From a virus, in IMG/VR virus record IMGVR_UViG_3300023108_000164, positions 1 through 22,911 of that record: a DNA stretch of 22,911 bases. One strand, given 5' to 3'. The notes below the pieces were generated by a model. That model was not told the DNA's origin. It searched no databases and worked only from the letters and a program-made list of their open reading frames with translations. Positions 13,995 through 20,871 of the stretch are shown piece by piece (position 1 is the stretch's first letter; every line of letters starts with the position of its first letter). Position numbers and translations under genes: made by a program.

Positions 13995-15089
13995 ATGAAA
14001 CGCCTTCCTTTTAATGATGACCTTCTCAAGAAATTGAAAGTGGATCGTGATGATGATCCCCTTTACAATTTTCCATTACTGCGCTCCATAGAGTTCAGTA
14101 TGAAGAGCACTTTTTCACTTCTCTCCACCCTTAATGAGGCACGGGGAACCTCAAAAGAGCACGGAAATGTTGATGCTCTTACTGCATCAATGAAACGTGG
14201 TTGGGATGTTGGTGCATGGCCCTTTCCCTTTATCAATATCAATGGTTCTTGCGAACTTATTGATCGTCGTCATAGCAAGAGTGCAGCAGAATCGCTGTTA
14301 ATCAAGAGGGTTCCTGCAGTAGAGTATGTTCGTGTTTCTTCTGATGAGTGGGATTGTCTTGATGACAAGTCTGTTTTAATCCTTGCTGCTATCCGTTTTA
14401 ATGTGGATGGCACTACCAACGCAACGAAAGAACACTTTGTTCATGTTGTTTTGACTGTCTGTAAGATCCAGGGTTTCGATCATACTGATATCGATATTGT
14501 TCGTGGTCTCCTTGACCTTGCTGGAGTCAACGAAAGGTATAATCACGTCGGTCCTATTACCTCTATCGAGAACAAGATTCTTGGATATGATGAGGATGAA
14601 GATGGTCCAATTTCCATGACCAAGCACTGCACTGACGAAGACTTTAGCAAGTATGTTGACACATTGCCACAGTTTGGTGATAACCAAGTAGACAAGGACG
14701 GAACTCTTCTTCATGTCATGGTAACAGATCCTCGGTATAATAAGCGTTATGCTTGGGACCTTTTGCGTCACATCTGGGAAGCGGAAGCACTTGGCAAGTC
14801 TGTCCGTGTTCTCATCCGCAGCAAGTCAACTACTGCTCGTGGTGTTCGTAAGGACCGTGAAGATCTTTTCACTAAGGTAGTGGAGTATTGCAATCTTGCC
14901 TATGATAGCTATCGTCTATTTGCAGCAGATGTTATCAACTCTCAGTTGCCGTCTTTCTTTGGTGGTGGTATTGATCTTCCTCGGAAAGGTGTAGAGAATC
15001 TTCCTGGTGAAGTTTATGTCGTAGATCAACTTGATGGTGAAGAAGCACCTCAACTCGTTGATTTCTTGGATTACTACCCTCACCTGTGA
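13995..15089 (+). CDS. ParB/sulfiredoxin-fold-like protein, unknown function
   Basis: A 364-residue protein, first gene behind the consensus promoter. Residues 58-100 recall the ParB N-terminal fold: NVDALTASMKRGWDVGAWPF, then ININGSCELIDRRHSKSAAES, where DRRHSKSAA matches the usual D-G-x-H-R-x-x-A-A motif with Arg in place of Gly. This fold includes DNA-binding ParB, nucleases and CTP/ATP-binding switches; I cannot say which applies. The middle (about 120-165) is helical, and an acidic loop (GYDEDEDGPI) follows. I chose ATG 13995 because GGAG stands 9 bases upstream; an in-frame ATG 13944 has no ribosome site. The TGA stop lies inside the dyad at 15086, and the helicase gene follows. A partnership with the helicase is inferred from position only. 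Confidence 0.6.
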   Translation: MKRLPFNDDLLKKLKVDRDDDPLYNFPLLRSIEFSMKSTFSLLSTLNEARGTSKEHGNVDALTASMKRGWDVGAWPFPFININGSCELIDRRHSKSAAESLLIKRVPAVEYVRVSSDEWDCLDDKSVLILAAIRFNVDGTTNATKEHFVHVVLTVCKIQGFDHTDIDIVRGLLDLAGVNERYNHVGPITSIENKILGYDEDEDGPISMTKHCTDEDFSKYVDTLPQFGDNQVDKDGTLLHVMVTDPRYNKRYAWDLLRHIWEAEALGKSVRVLIRSKSTTARGVRKDREDLFTKVVEYCNLAYDSYRLFAADVINSQLPSFFGGGIDLPRKGVENLPGEVYVVDQLDGEEAPQLVDFLDYYPHL

Positions 15090-15154
15090 CAGTACGCTAA
15101 ACCGTCCACCAGACCCCTCAGGATGCCCTCCTGGGGGGTTATACTGTATTCAAC
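15086..15154 (+). promoter_or_regulatory. Dyad, hairpin and -10 control cassette, copy A
   Basis: Left arm GTGACAGT (15086-15093) contains the upstream TGA stop; right arm AACCGTCCACCA follows (15100-15111). After the hairpin comes TATACT (15140-15145), three bases, then TTCAAC. No -35 hexamer is visible at the normal distance. GTCCAC begins 36 bases before the -10 box. It lies directly ahead of the helicase gene. Confidence 0.55.
15113..15139 (+). terminator. GC-rich hairpin, probable terminator
   Basis: ACCCCTCAGG (15113-15122) pairs over ten bases, with one T-G wobble, with CCTGGGGGGT (15130-15139) around a 7-base loop. The following run is only TTATA, so termination may be partial; the stem also occupies the -35 region of the next promoter. 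Confidence 0.55.
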
Positions 15155-15169
15155 AAGGAAAGACACCTA

Positions 15170-16348
15170 ATGCAACTGCGACCCCATCAGCAACGTGCTC
15201 TGGATGCCATGCTGGTGAATGATAAAGGTCAGATCATCGTCCCTACGGGTGGTGGTAAGACTATCTGCATGATTGAAGATTGCCGCATGTTGATGAACGC
15301 ATTGCACGGCAAGAATCCTACCTTTATTGTTGTTGCTCCTCGCATTATGCTTGCTGAGCAACTCTCTTCTGAGTTTCTTGAGTTCATCACTGATGTAAAT
15401 GTGATGCACGTTCATAGTGGTGAGACCCATCACTATTCTTCTACCAAACCCCATGAGATTCGTGGTTGGTGGGAGAAGAACAACGATGCACCACGTCTTA
15501 TCTTTACCACCTACAATTCGCTGCGTCGTGTACAATCTGCAAATGTTTTTGCAGACACTATTTACTTCGACGAAGCACACAATAGTGTGAAGCGGAACTT
15601 CTTTCCTGCCGTTGAGTATTTCAGTGCTCTTGCAGATCGTTCCTTCTTCTTTACTGCAACTCCCAAACATTCTGCCACTATCACTAAACCAGGCATGAAT
15701 GATGCTGAGGTTTATGGTGAGGTGATTGAGCAAGTTCCCGCTCCTGAACTTGTTGAGGGTGGTTACATTCTCCCTCCTAAGGTTGTTGTTCAGGAACTGA
15801 AGAATGTGGGCATTGGTCAAACCATTTACGAACGTGATTGTGATCACCTGCTAGAGTCTATCGACGGCAATGAGAACATGCAAAAGGTTCTTATTTGTGC
15901 CAAGAAGACTAAAGACATCATCAATGTTGTCGGTCAGTCTCCTTTCATCGGCAAGATGCATGAGAAAGGTTACTCCGTGATGTGGATTACTTCCAAGCAC
16001 GGTGCATTTATTGATGGTGTAAAAGTTGACCGTGAGAAGTTCTTCGACACCATGAATGAGTGGGGTCGTGATGCAAACAAGAAGTTTGTTGTCATGCACC
16101 ACTCTATTTTGTCTGAAGGAATCAACGTCCACGGTCTCTCTGCCTGCATCATGTTGCGTGGCATGGATTACATCGAGATCGCACAAACTGTGGGTCGTGT
16201 TATCCGTCTGGGTGAAGGCAAGACCTTTGGACTTGTCAATGTCCCCGTATTTGGCAATGTTGGTATCAACACCGCTGCCAAAGTTCAGAAAGTCGTTGAC
16301 ATCATCTTTGAGCAGGGTGATGCTGCTATCTCCACCATTCGTCGTTAA
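15170..16348 (+). CDS. SF2 DNA/RNA helicase (UvsW/SSL2-like)
   Basis: A 392-residue superfamily 2 helicase with a full motif set: LRPHQQRAL (3-11) as Q-like region, PTGGGKT (25-31) Walker A, VVAPRIMLAEQ (54-64) motif Ia, DEAH (134-137) Walker B, FTATP (161-165) motif III, and QTVGRVIRLGEGK near the C-terminus as motif VI with its arginine finger. Related enzymes unwind or anneal DNA branches; T4 UvsW is the phage example, at about 500 residues, so this is a compact core without obvious extra domains. It could be UvsW itself in a reduced form or a separate helicase. ATG 15170 follows AAGGAA by about 10 bases. The gene has its own promoter cassette and is coupled by TAATCATG to the next gene. 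Confidence 0.88.
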   Translation: MQLRPHQQRALDAMLVNDKGQIIVPTGGGKTICMIEDCRMLMNALHGKNPTFIVVAPRIMLAEQLSSEFLEFITDVNVMHVHSGETHHYSSTKPHEIRGWWEKNNDAPRLIFTTYNSLRRVQSANVFADTIYFDEAHNSVKRNFFPAVEYFSALADRSFFFTATPKHSATITKPGMNDAEVYGEVIEQVPAPELVEGGYILPPKVVVQELKNVGIGQTIYERDCDHLLESIDGNENMQKVLICAKKTKDIINVVGQSPFIGKMHEKGYSVMWITSKHGAFIDGVKVDREKFFDTMNEWGRDANKKFVVMHHSILSEGINVHGLSACIMLRGMDYIEIAQTVGRVIRLGEGKTFGLVNVPVFGNVGINTAAKVQKVVDIIFEQGDAAISTIRR

Positions 16349-16350
16349 TC

Positions 16351-16563
16351 ATGGCACATCATTCTGTTCTTCGTATTAAGAAAAAGTCATGGACTGCTGG
16401 GTTTGGTAAAGACAAATCAAAGGGAAATTATGTGGTAGCACAGAAAGAAATGGAACTAGAAATTACATGGAAAGATTCTATGAAACCTCAGTTTATTCCA
16501 TTTATTGATGACCATGGACATCAGGGAATGAAAGTCATTATCGAACACCAAAAAAACTTGTAA
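16351..16563 (+). CDS. Small basic protein of unknown function
   Basis: A 70-residue, Lys-rich protein (MAHHSVLRIKKKSWTAGFGK). It starts 2 bases after the helicase stop in a TAATCATG junction, with no ribosome site, so translation by re-initiation is likely. Its TAA overlaps the next ATG (TAATG). The charge (many Lys, a few Asp/Glu) and short strands (ELEITWKDS, GMKVIIEHQ) suggest a small beta protein. I recognise no family. Position suggests an accessory of the helicase or of the following gene. Confidence 0.65.
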   Translation: MAHHSVLRIKKKSWTAGFGKDKSKGNYVVAQKEMELEITWKDSMKPQFIPFIDDHGHQGMKVIIEHQKNL

Positions 16564-17177
16564 TGGAAACTGTCACTCAACTGGTTCAAGACCTCCGCTC
16601 TGTGCCTGCGGAAGTTTATCAAAATTTCTGCAATCAGGCACGGATTGTTGCACTCCAGTACCCTTTGGCGCATGGAATGGACTGTTTTGCCCGTGGTGAA
16701 ACTATCGAATATGGTTTCATTGATACTGTAGGGACACATGTTGCCCTGAAAGCTAACACAAAAGAAGATTTTAACGATCCCGATGCGCTTTATGGTCTAG
16801 AGCACCTGACTGACGTGAAAACGCAGGTAAATGGGTTTTTACCACAAAAGAGCAAAAAAGCACTGTTTTATTCTAAACAATGGGACATCAAGAAGACCGC
16901 GCAAGGTTCATCCAAGTTCACATCTAAGGCACAGTCTTACATCCTAATCGACCCAATGTGTGCTAGAATTGCTGTTGTTGATACTCAGGTATTTTACAAC
17001 AAACCATTCAAGTCTGGTGCTGCTCGTATCTCCTTCAGTGTAAAACCTGGTGACGTGCATATGATTTATGATGGTGTTTCCAATGTTCTTGATGTTGAAG
17101 TTGAGGCAAATTCTAGTGCCATCTTCAAGATGATTTGGGAAAATGCAGGCAAAGTTCTCAACGAGGTGACCCAATGA
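16563..17177 (+). CDS. Unknown protein with weak PD-(D/E)XK nuclease-like features
   Basis: A 204-residue protein. The N-terminal half is helical (METVTQLVQDLRSVPAEVYQ). Around residues 72-88, DPDALYGLEHLTDVKTQ contains an Asp-Val-Lys core (D84, K86) with acidic residues before it (D72, D74, E80). That is loosely like the Asp and D/E-x-K of restriction-endonuclease-fold nucleases, followed by strands (SYILIDP, RIAVVDTQVFY). This is a weak match; a virion or other DNA-metabolism protein is equally possible. It starts by a 1-base TAATG overlap and ends in an ATGA overlap with the DUF4385 gene, so it belongs to the helicase operon. The conserved-looking gene order suggests DNA processing, but the function is not known. 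Confidence 0.6.
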   Translation: METVTQLVQDLRSVPAEVYQNFCNQARIVALQYPLAHGMDCFARGETIEYGFIDTVGTHVALKANTKEDFNDPDALYGLEHLTDVKTQVNGFLPQKSKKALFYSKQWDIKKTAQGSSKFTSKAQSYILIDPMCARIAVVDTQVFYNKPFKSGAARISFSVKPGDVHMIYDGVSNVLDVEVEANSSAIFKMIWENAGKVLNEVTQ

Positions 17178-17668
17178 AAGAGTTTGATTATGATCTGGAT
17201 TACAAATCTCTTGACTTTACAGATGCAGAAACTCGCAAACTTTATCGTATTGGAAGGGGAGAACAAGGAGTGCTATTGGTACGCCCTTACACTAACGATA
17301 TATGCCAACATTGGAGGTTCAGGAATACTGATGTAGCAGAAACTTCATCCCGTTCGATATACAATCTGTTCTCAATGTACAAGGAGAAGGAAGATTTTAT
17401 CGGCATGGATATGTGTCGTAAGTTCTTAGAAATGGGATTTACCCGTGCTCGTCGTTACGCAAACCACAAATCTGGTCGCAAGTATGCAACCAAACCACCA
17501 TATTATCACACTGGAGATAGGGGTGGAGCACCCGTACTTCCGCAGGAAAAAGATGCTTTGACCAATGAAAAAGCACAGGCAGCATCAATTTTCAAAACTG
17601 TGCGTGATATTGTAGCAACAGACCCTCAGTATGTTAAAATGAGGAAAGAATGGAGGGCAGCAGAATGA
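17174..17668 (+). CDS. DUF4385 family phage protein
   Basis: A 164-residue protein matching the DUF4385 family as I recall it: FDYDLDYKSLDF near the start, YRIGRGEQGVLLVRPY at about 24-39, HWRFRNTDVAETSS, then DFIGMDMCRKFLEMGFTRARRYANHKSGRKY around 75-110. The family occurs widely in cyanophages and some bacteria; its function is unknown to me. The conserved basic stretch (RARRYANHKSGRKY) could bind nucleic acid. I chose ATG 17174, which overlaps the previous stop (ATGA), over upstream in-frame codons that would read into the preceding gene. It ends in another ATGA overlap. Truncation is unlikely. Confidence 0.85.
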   Translation: MKEFDYDLDYKSLDFTDAETRKLYRIGRGEQGVLLVRPYTNDICQHWRFRNTDVAETSSRSIYNLFSMYKEKEDFIGMDMCRKFLEMGFTRARRYANHKSGRKYATKPPYYHTGDRGGAPVLPQEKDALTNEKAQAASIFKTVRDIVATDPQYVKMRKEWRAAE

Positions 17669-17823
17669 CAGAGGACATTTTGCAAACTACACTGAGTCAT
17701 GTAACAAGTGCCATCAAGTTAATTGAAGGCAATGAATATGAACAGTATATGAATCTCCATCTCACCTCAGTTTACTACGAAATTAAGCGTCAACTCACTA
17801 ATCTTGAACAGACAGCATCATGA
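17665..17823 (+). CDS. Very small helical protein, unknown
   Basis: A 52-residue protein (MTEDILQTTLSHVTSAIKLI, ending NLEQTAS). It is linked by ATGA overlaps on both sides, to the DUF4385 gene and to the next small gene, which is the main evidence that it is real. The sequence predicts two amphipathic helices (about 3-20 and 28-47). No family is recognised. Confidence 0.6.
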   Translation: MTEDILQTTLSHVTSAIKLIEGNEYEQYMNLHLTSVYYEIKRQLTNLEQTAS

Positions 17824-18053
17824 CACCCTACTACATTGAGGATCTTCGTTCATACTATCTGCCACCTCCGATGATAGAAGTTGAGCAGGAAATCGTAGAG
17901 TATTGTGATTACTTTACCGTTGATGCTAAACGTACTGAATTGAGGTATAAAGATTGTGTCTGGATGCATCTTGGATTCTATGGAAATAATGCCGACACAA
18001 TGAAGAAAGTTCGTCAGAATTGGCGTCCACCTATTAAACCTGTCTTTGAATAA
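17820..18053 (+). CDS. Small acidic protein, unknown
   Basis: A 77-residue protein beginning MTPYYIEDLRSYYLPPPMIE, rich in Tyr and acidic residues, with a C-terminal KKVRQNWRPPIKPVFE. It starts in an ATGA overlap with the preceding gene and is followed by a TAATCATG junction. There is no signal peptide or recognised motif. The even spread of codons and gap-free packing support a real gene. Confidence 0.65.
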   Translation: MTPYYIEDLRSYYLPPPMIEVEQEIVEYCDYFTVDAKRTELRYKDCVWMHLGFYGNNADTMKKVRQNWRPPIKPVFE

Positions 18054-18055
18054 TC

Positions 18056-18277
18056 ATGAGCAAACCACTTACACAGGATGAAGTTTCTGCAGCAGCAGAA
18101 CAATTCTTTCCATTATTTGATATTGTACATCAACAAATGCCTGAAAGTGCAACCATTGAGGATACACTGAAGGTTATGGAGACTGTATGCACCCTGGCAC
18201 ATAAATTGCGTGCGGAAGAAGAACTTGCACCCTTTGGATTTAACAAAAAAACTGATGACGGACAAGAAACTAATTGA
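18056..18277 (+). CDS. Small acidic helical protein, unknown
   Basis: A 73-residue protein (MSKPLTQDEVSAAAEQFFPL). It is mostly helical with acidic surfaces and ends in KKTDDGQETN. The start is a TAATCATG re-initiation junction without a ribosome site, and the 3' end overlaps the next gene by 23 bases in another frame. No family is recognised. Confidence 0.65.
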   Translation: MSKPLTQDEVSAAAEQFFPLFDIVHQQMPESATIEDTLKVMETVCTLAHKLRAEEELAPFGFNKKTDDGQETN

Positions 18278-18467
18278 CGACGTGTTCTACATCAAGGAGG
18301 ATGTTCTCTGGACCAGTTATGACAAAGAAGACAAACCTTTGGTGAGTGGTTTAACCGAGCATGACTGTATTACCATGACTCGCTTTTACTTAAAGGGCAA
18401 ACAAGAGGGGTGGGATGATAATCAAAGCAGGGTAGTTAATGATGGAGTTGTGGGAGGCAAACTGTGA
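18255..18467 (+). CDS. Small protein, unknown
   Basis: A 70-residue protein. ATG 18255 (MTDKKLIDDVFYIKEDVLW) is preferred over upstream in-frame codons that only add sequence overlapping the previous gene. Residues 30-60 (LTEHDCITMTRFYLKGKQEGW) suggest a helix followed by a basic loop. Its TGA stop lies within the left arm of the control cassette at 18464, as at 15086 and 20435. It is the last gene of the helicase transcription block. No family is recognised. Confidence 0.65.
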   Translation: MTDKKLIDDVFYIKEDVLWTSYDKEDKPLVSGLTEHDCITMTRFYLKGKQEGWDDNQSRVVNDGVVGGKL

Positions 18468-18521
18468 CGGTTGACCTAGTGGCACACAATGCGGGTTCTG
18501 TGGGAACCCCGTTGCTATAAT
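18464..18521 (+). promoter_or_regulatory. Dyad, hairpin and -10 control cassette, copy B
   Basis: Left arm GTGACGGT (18464-18471) includes the upstream stop; right arm GTGGCAC (18479-18485). A small hairpin, GGGTTC (18493-18498) with GAACCC (18504-18509), precedes TATAAT (18516-18521). GTGGCAC begins 37 bases before the -10 box. There is no U-run and no -35 at the usual place. Confidence 0.55.
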
Positions 18522-18546
18522 TACAGAGTAATCAACCAAAGGCACC

Positions 18547-18978
18547 ATGGGCACTCGTTCCCTCATCGGCAAGCAACTCAAGGATGGTAGCATCTTGGGC
18601 GTATATTGCCACTATGATGGTTATCCTGAGTTCAATGGTCGGATCTTGCGTGATAAGTTCGACACCGCAGATAAAGTTAGCAAACTGATCGACGGTGGTG
18701 ATATGTCATGCACTTGGACTAATGCAGGTTGGCAGAATGAAACTCTGCCCGAATCTGGTCCCCTTCACTATACTATGCGTGGTGAATCTCTGGAGAATAA
18801 TGCACCTAATCTCTACAAAGATCTCAATGAGTTCTTGTGTGCTGCTGACGATAATTACGGTGCAGAGTATACTTATCACTATGTAAATGGTGAATGGATT
18901 TGTCACGATGTTCGTCCTAATCCTTATACTAAAAACAATGTGATGGAAGTTCCCATCCCTGCTGGACCAGTTGCATAA
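18547..18978 (+). CDS. Conserved phage protein (MGTRSLIG type)
   Basis: A 143-residue protein beginning MGTRSLIGKQLKDGSILGVY, then CHYDGYPEFNGRIL. This opening recurs in many phage proteins of unknown function, and I recognise it from memory only. The central region (GGDMSCTWTNAGWQNE) and the Asp/Tyr-rich end (AEYTYHYVNGEWICHDV) are also typical of that group. The small size and lack of signal peptide suggest a soluble cytoplasmic protein. It has its own promoter cassette upstream and a strong hairpin just after its stop, so it is probably transcribed as a single gene. Confidence 0.75.
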   Translation: MGTRSLIGKQLKDGSILGVYCHYDGYPEFNGRILRDKFDTADKVSKLIDGGDMSCTWTNAGWQNETLPESGPLHYTMRGESLENNAPNLYKDLNEFLCAADDNYGAEYTYHYVNGEWICHDVRPNPYTKNNVMEVPIPAGPVA

Positions 18979-19030
18979 GTGGCACGGGGGAGCATAAAAG
19001 CTCCCCATCATGCCCTATAATAAGTTCATC
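18967..19030 (+). promoter_or_regulatory. Dyad, hairpin and -10 control cassette, copy E
   Basis: A weak left arm CCAGT (18967-18971) lies in the end of the upstream gene; right arm AGTGGCAC (18978-18985) follows the TAA. After the hairpin comes TATAAT (19016-19021), AAG, then TTCATC. GTGGCAC begins 37 bases before the -10 box. Confidence 0.55.
18987..19006 (+). terminator. Strong hairpin, probable terminator
   Basis: GGGGAGC (18987-18993) pairs perfectly with GCTCCCC (19000-19006) around ATAAAA. Flanking GGCA and TGCC may extend the stem. There is no U-run, so it may act as a weak terminator or stabilise the upstream mRNA end. Confidence 0.5.
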
Positions 19031-19043
19031 AGCAAAAGAGTTC

Positions 19044-19409
19044 ATGACTTTCACTGAATTCAAACAACAACAAGACGCACGCAACACCATTGAGTTGAAC
19101 ATTCGTAAGTATTGTCTGATGCTCTGTGATGCTTTGCTGGACAACTTCAAGTCCCGCAATAATAGCAGCAGTAGTGACTATAAGTTCTACATTGAGTCTG
19201 GGCGTAAGTATCACAAACTGATCATGGAGACTGGTGCGGGCTCTCGTAGTGTTCATGCCTTCGTTGATAAGAAAACTGGTGAAGTCTTCAAGGCAGCATC
19301 ATTCAAAGCACCTGCAAAAGGTGTTCGTTACAATCTCTTGAACATTGCATCCCGTGAGGAATGTTTTGCTCGTGCAGATTGGGCGGGTTCTTATCTCTAT
19401 CTCCGTTGA
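19044..19409 (+). CDS. Conserved cyanophage-type protein, unknown function
   Basis: A 121-residue protein. The C-terminal part (about 55-105), YIESGRKYHKLIMETG followed by SRSVHAFVDKKTGEVFKAA and FKAPAKGVRYNLL, is a pattern I recall from many T4-like cyanophage genomes as an unnamed protein. It looks like a small beta domain with conserved basic and aromatic residues, possibly nucleic-acid binding. The N-terminus (MTFTEFKQQQDARNTIELN) is helical. It is first in a five- or six-gene run driven by the TATAAT at 19016. The next gene follows after 2 bases. Confidence 0.75.
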   Translation: MTFTEFKQQQDARNTIELNIRKYCLMLCDALLDNFKSRNNSSSSDYKFYIESGRKYHKLIMETGAGSRSVHAFVDKKTGEVFKAASFKAPAKGVRYNLLNIASREECFARADWAGSYLYLR

Positions 19410-19411
19410 TT

Positions 19412-19642
19412 ATGAGTTATAAAATCTCTCATTCTTTCACTGGTCACTCTTACATTCTGGAAGAGTATGATGACAAGGTTGAAGCAATTGCTGCTATCAA
19501 CAAAATGATTAATGAGTGGGGTGAACCTGACCCCACTGATGAATTCTTGGAGTTGTACTATTACAATGAAGAAACTGAAGAAATGATTGATGAGATTGTG
19601 GTGCATTATTTGACCGACCCTGATACTTGGGAGGACGATTAA
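19412..19642 (+). CDS. Small acidic protein, unknown
   Basis: A 76-residue, very acidic protein (MSYKISHSFTGHSYILEEYD, ending DPDTWEDD). ATG 19412 stands 2 bases after the previous stop; upstream in-frame codons lie inside the previous gene and are not needed. The strong negative charge (nearly 30 percent Asp/Glu) could mimic DNA or bind a basic protein, but that is speculation. It ends by TAATG overlap with the next small gene. Confidence 0.7.
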   Translation: MSYKISHSFTGHSYILEEYDDKVEAIAAINKMINEWGEPDPTDEFLELYYYNEETEEMIDEIVVHYLTDPDTWEDD

Positions 19643-19794
19643 TGAAGTTCAAAGTAGTCTACCAACAACTGAAGAAAAAGACATTCAAAAAACAAGAAGC
19701 AGTCTTTTTTGATGAACGTGACGCTATCAACTGGGAGCATTATGTTCGGACCCTAGATAATACTAGGAACATTGAAATTCACCCCATTTTCTGA
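19642..19794 (+). CDS. Very small basic protein, unknown
   Basis: A 50-residue protein (MKFKVVYQQLKKKTFKKQEA), starting in a TAATG overlap with the preceding gene. The pattern of a strand (KFKVVYQQ), a Lys-rich loop and a helix (FFDERDAINWEHYVR) resembles other small phage proteins with an alternating beta-alpha layout, such as that at 20872. The last 22 bases coincide with a promoter-like TTGAAA/TATAAT pair. No family is recognised; overlap and codon use support reality. Confidence 0.6.
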   Translation: MKFKVVYQQLKKKTFKKQEAVFFDERDAINWEHYVRTLDNTRNIEIHPIF

Positions 19795-19800
19795 TATAAT
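19772..19800 (+). promoter_or_regulatory. Possible internal sigma70 promoter
   Basis: TTGAAA (19772-19777), a 17-base spacer and TATAAT (19795-19800) form a good sigma70-type promoter inside the end of the 50-residue gene. The -10 box is only one base before ATG 19802, so a transcript from the usual position (about 19807) would miss that ATG and serve the gene at 19963. Confidence 0.45.
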
Positions 19801-19801
19801 T

Positions 19802-19960
19802 ATGGCAAATCTTGTGTATGTGGTTGAGTTTTGCTCTCCCACTCTTGCAATGCAAAAGATGGAAGTTGCAGCACTAAGTCCTGACGCAGCTGAACAAGTT
19901 GTTCGCAGGATGTACGGCAACGATGTTCAAATCTATCGTAACAATCCCGAGTATAGGTAA
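19802..19960 (+). CDS. Very small protein, unknown
   Basis: A 52-residue protein (MANLVYVVEFCSPTLAMQKM, ending RNNPEYR). Residues 3-10 form a likely strand, followed by a helix (AALSPDAAEQVVRRMYG) and a second strand (DVQIYR), a compact beta-alpha-beta layout. ATG 19802 is chosen 7 bases after the previous stop; an earlier in-frame ATG at 19772 would read through the preceding gene's end. It is followed by a TAATCATG junction. No family is recognised. Confidence 0.6.
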   Translation: MANLVYVVEFCSPTLAMQKMEVAALSPDAAEQVVRRMYGNDVQIYRNNPEYR

Positions 19961-19962
19961 TC

Positions 19963-20214
19963 ATGGCATCTGACTTTAATCTAAAACCAAAACCCCAACG
20001 TCCTGGTGAGAAAGTTGTAATTACTCCCCAAGAATTACCACTCAATCCACCCCCAGAGCGTCGTTATCGTGTCGAGGAACTGACTACAACTGGTTGGGAA
20101 CTTGCCGATGAAAAGTGTACTAATCTTACCAAAGATGAGGCACACAAAGCATTAAAGAATTTCCTTGATGATGGTCTAGCACCTAATCGTTTGCGGGCAA
20201 TTCCTGATAATTAA
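19963..20214 (+). CDS. Small proline-rich-start protein, unknown
   Basis: An 83-residue protein. The N-terminal third is unstructured and Pro-rich (LKPKPQRPGEKVVITPQELP), then YRVEELTTTGWELADEKCTN and a helix (KDEAHKALKNFLDDGLAP) suggest a small alpha/beta domain; phrases of the type RVEELTTTGWEL recur in small cyanophage proteins that I know only as unnamed. It starts in a TAATCATG junction and overlaps the next gene by one base (TAATG). Confidence 0.7.
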   Translation: MASDFNLKPKPQRPGEKVVITPQELPLNPPPERRYRVEELTTTGWELADEKCTNLTKDEAHKALKNFLDDGLAPNRLRAIPDN

Positions 20215-20438
20215 TGCGTCCTTACATTCTAAATGAAAAGTGTGAACCACCGTCGTATGTTACCAAAGATTGGACATACATGGTGGTTCCTAACACTGAA
20301 GGAACTGAATGGTGCTTGCTAGGTGACATTCCATGCAGACAGATTAAATGGTTCAAAGATTTCGATAAAGCGGTAGATTACTGCAAAAAGTATCACAAAA
20401 AGAATAAGAAAGGACCACTAGACAGGTTCACCGTGTGA
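20214..20438 (+). CDS. Small basic protein, unknown
   Basis: A 74-residue protein with a strongly basic end (KYHKKNKKGPLDRF). The part WTYMVVPNTEGTEWCLLGDI and the following helix (FDKAVDYCKKYH) suggest a small alpha/beta fold. Cys residues occur at 10, 34, 41 and 57. It starts by a one-base TAATG overlap with the previous gene, and its TGA stop lies inside the dyad at 20435. A nucleic-acid-binding role is possible from charge only. Confidence 0.65.
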   Translation: MRPYILNEKCEPPSYVTKDWTYMVVPNTEGTEWCLLGDIPCRQIKWFKDFDKAVDYCKKYHKKNKKGPLDRFTV

Positions 20439-20502
20439 CAGTCGCACAAACTGTCCACCACCCCCAGCAATGGGGGTTTTTTTGTGCCATACTATGTTCA
20501 TA
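20435..20502 (+). promoter_or_regulatory. Dyad, hairpin and -10 control cassette, copy C
   Basis: This is the clearest copy. Left arm GTGACAGT (20435-20442) contains the upstream TGA; right arm ACTGTCCACCA (20450-20460). GACAGT and ACTGTC are perfect inverted halves. After the terminator comes CATACT (20488-20493), ATG, then TTCATA. GTCCAC begins 35 bases before the -10-like box. Confidence 0.6.
20460..20483 (+). terminator. Rho-independent terminator
   Basis: ACCCCCA (20460-20466) and TGGGGGT (20471-20477) pair over seven bases around a GCAA tetraloop, followed by a further run of six T. It is the only textbook intrinsic terminator in the window. Confidence 0.85.
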
Positions 20503-20520
20503 CCAATCAAGGGAACGCAA

Positions 20521-20703
20521 ATGACCCGAATCGAAATCAATGCCGAACTGACCAAACTCCGCTTCGAGCGTGAGAAGGCACAGCGTGAGGTTGATAACAT
20601 TCAGGCGTGCATGAATGAGTTAATGCGGAAACGCAATGAGTTGGATCGTCAACTGGAAGTTGAAGAGATGGGTACTCTTTTCGATCAAATGTTCGGAGGT
20701 TGA
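20521..20703 (+). CDS. Small coiled-coil protein, unknown
   Basis: A 60-residue, highly charged protein (MTRIEINAELTKLRFEREKA, then QREVDNIQACMNELMRKRNEL). Residues about 5-50 form a probable coiled coil with regular hydrophobic positions, so it probably dimerises. ATG 20521 has a good ribosome site (AAGGGA, 6 bases upstream) and stands after promoter cassette C. The coiled coil suggests a scaffold or partner-binding protein; no family is recognised. Confidence 0.7.
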   Translation: MTRIEINAELTKLRFEREKAQREVDNIQACMNELMRKRNELDRQLEVEEMGTLFDQMFGG

Positions 20704-20707
20704 TAAC

Positions 20708-20869
20708 ATGGAAACCAAATTTCTCCTCTGGGGTGAACATCATCGTCACAATGGTTGGGTGATGAGAGATTGCCTAGGTTACATTGCTTCTAGTAAAGAA
20801 GAGGCAATCGCAAAATGTAATCAAAATCAACCACAGTTTGTAATCCAATCCGTCACCATTGAAAACTAA
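20708..20869 (+). CDS. Very small protein, unknown
   Basis: A 53-residue protein (METKFLLWGEHHRHNGWVMR), starting 4 bases after the coiled-coil gene; upstream in-frame codons lie inside that gene and are ignored. Residues 24-40 (YIASSKEEAIAKCNQNQ) form a helix followed by a strand (FVIQSVTIEN), a beta-alpha-beta pattern like its neighbours. It ends in a TAATCATG junction. Confidence 0.65.
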   Translation: METKFLLWGEHHRHNGWVMRDCLGYIASSKEEAIAKCNQNQPQFVIQSVTIEN

Positions 20870-20871
20870 TC

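Noticed and set aside
15167-15847. 226-residue open frame on the minus strand
   Set aside because: It lies opposite the helicase gene, which has every expected motif; the antisense product has no recognisable feature.
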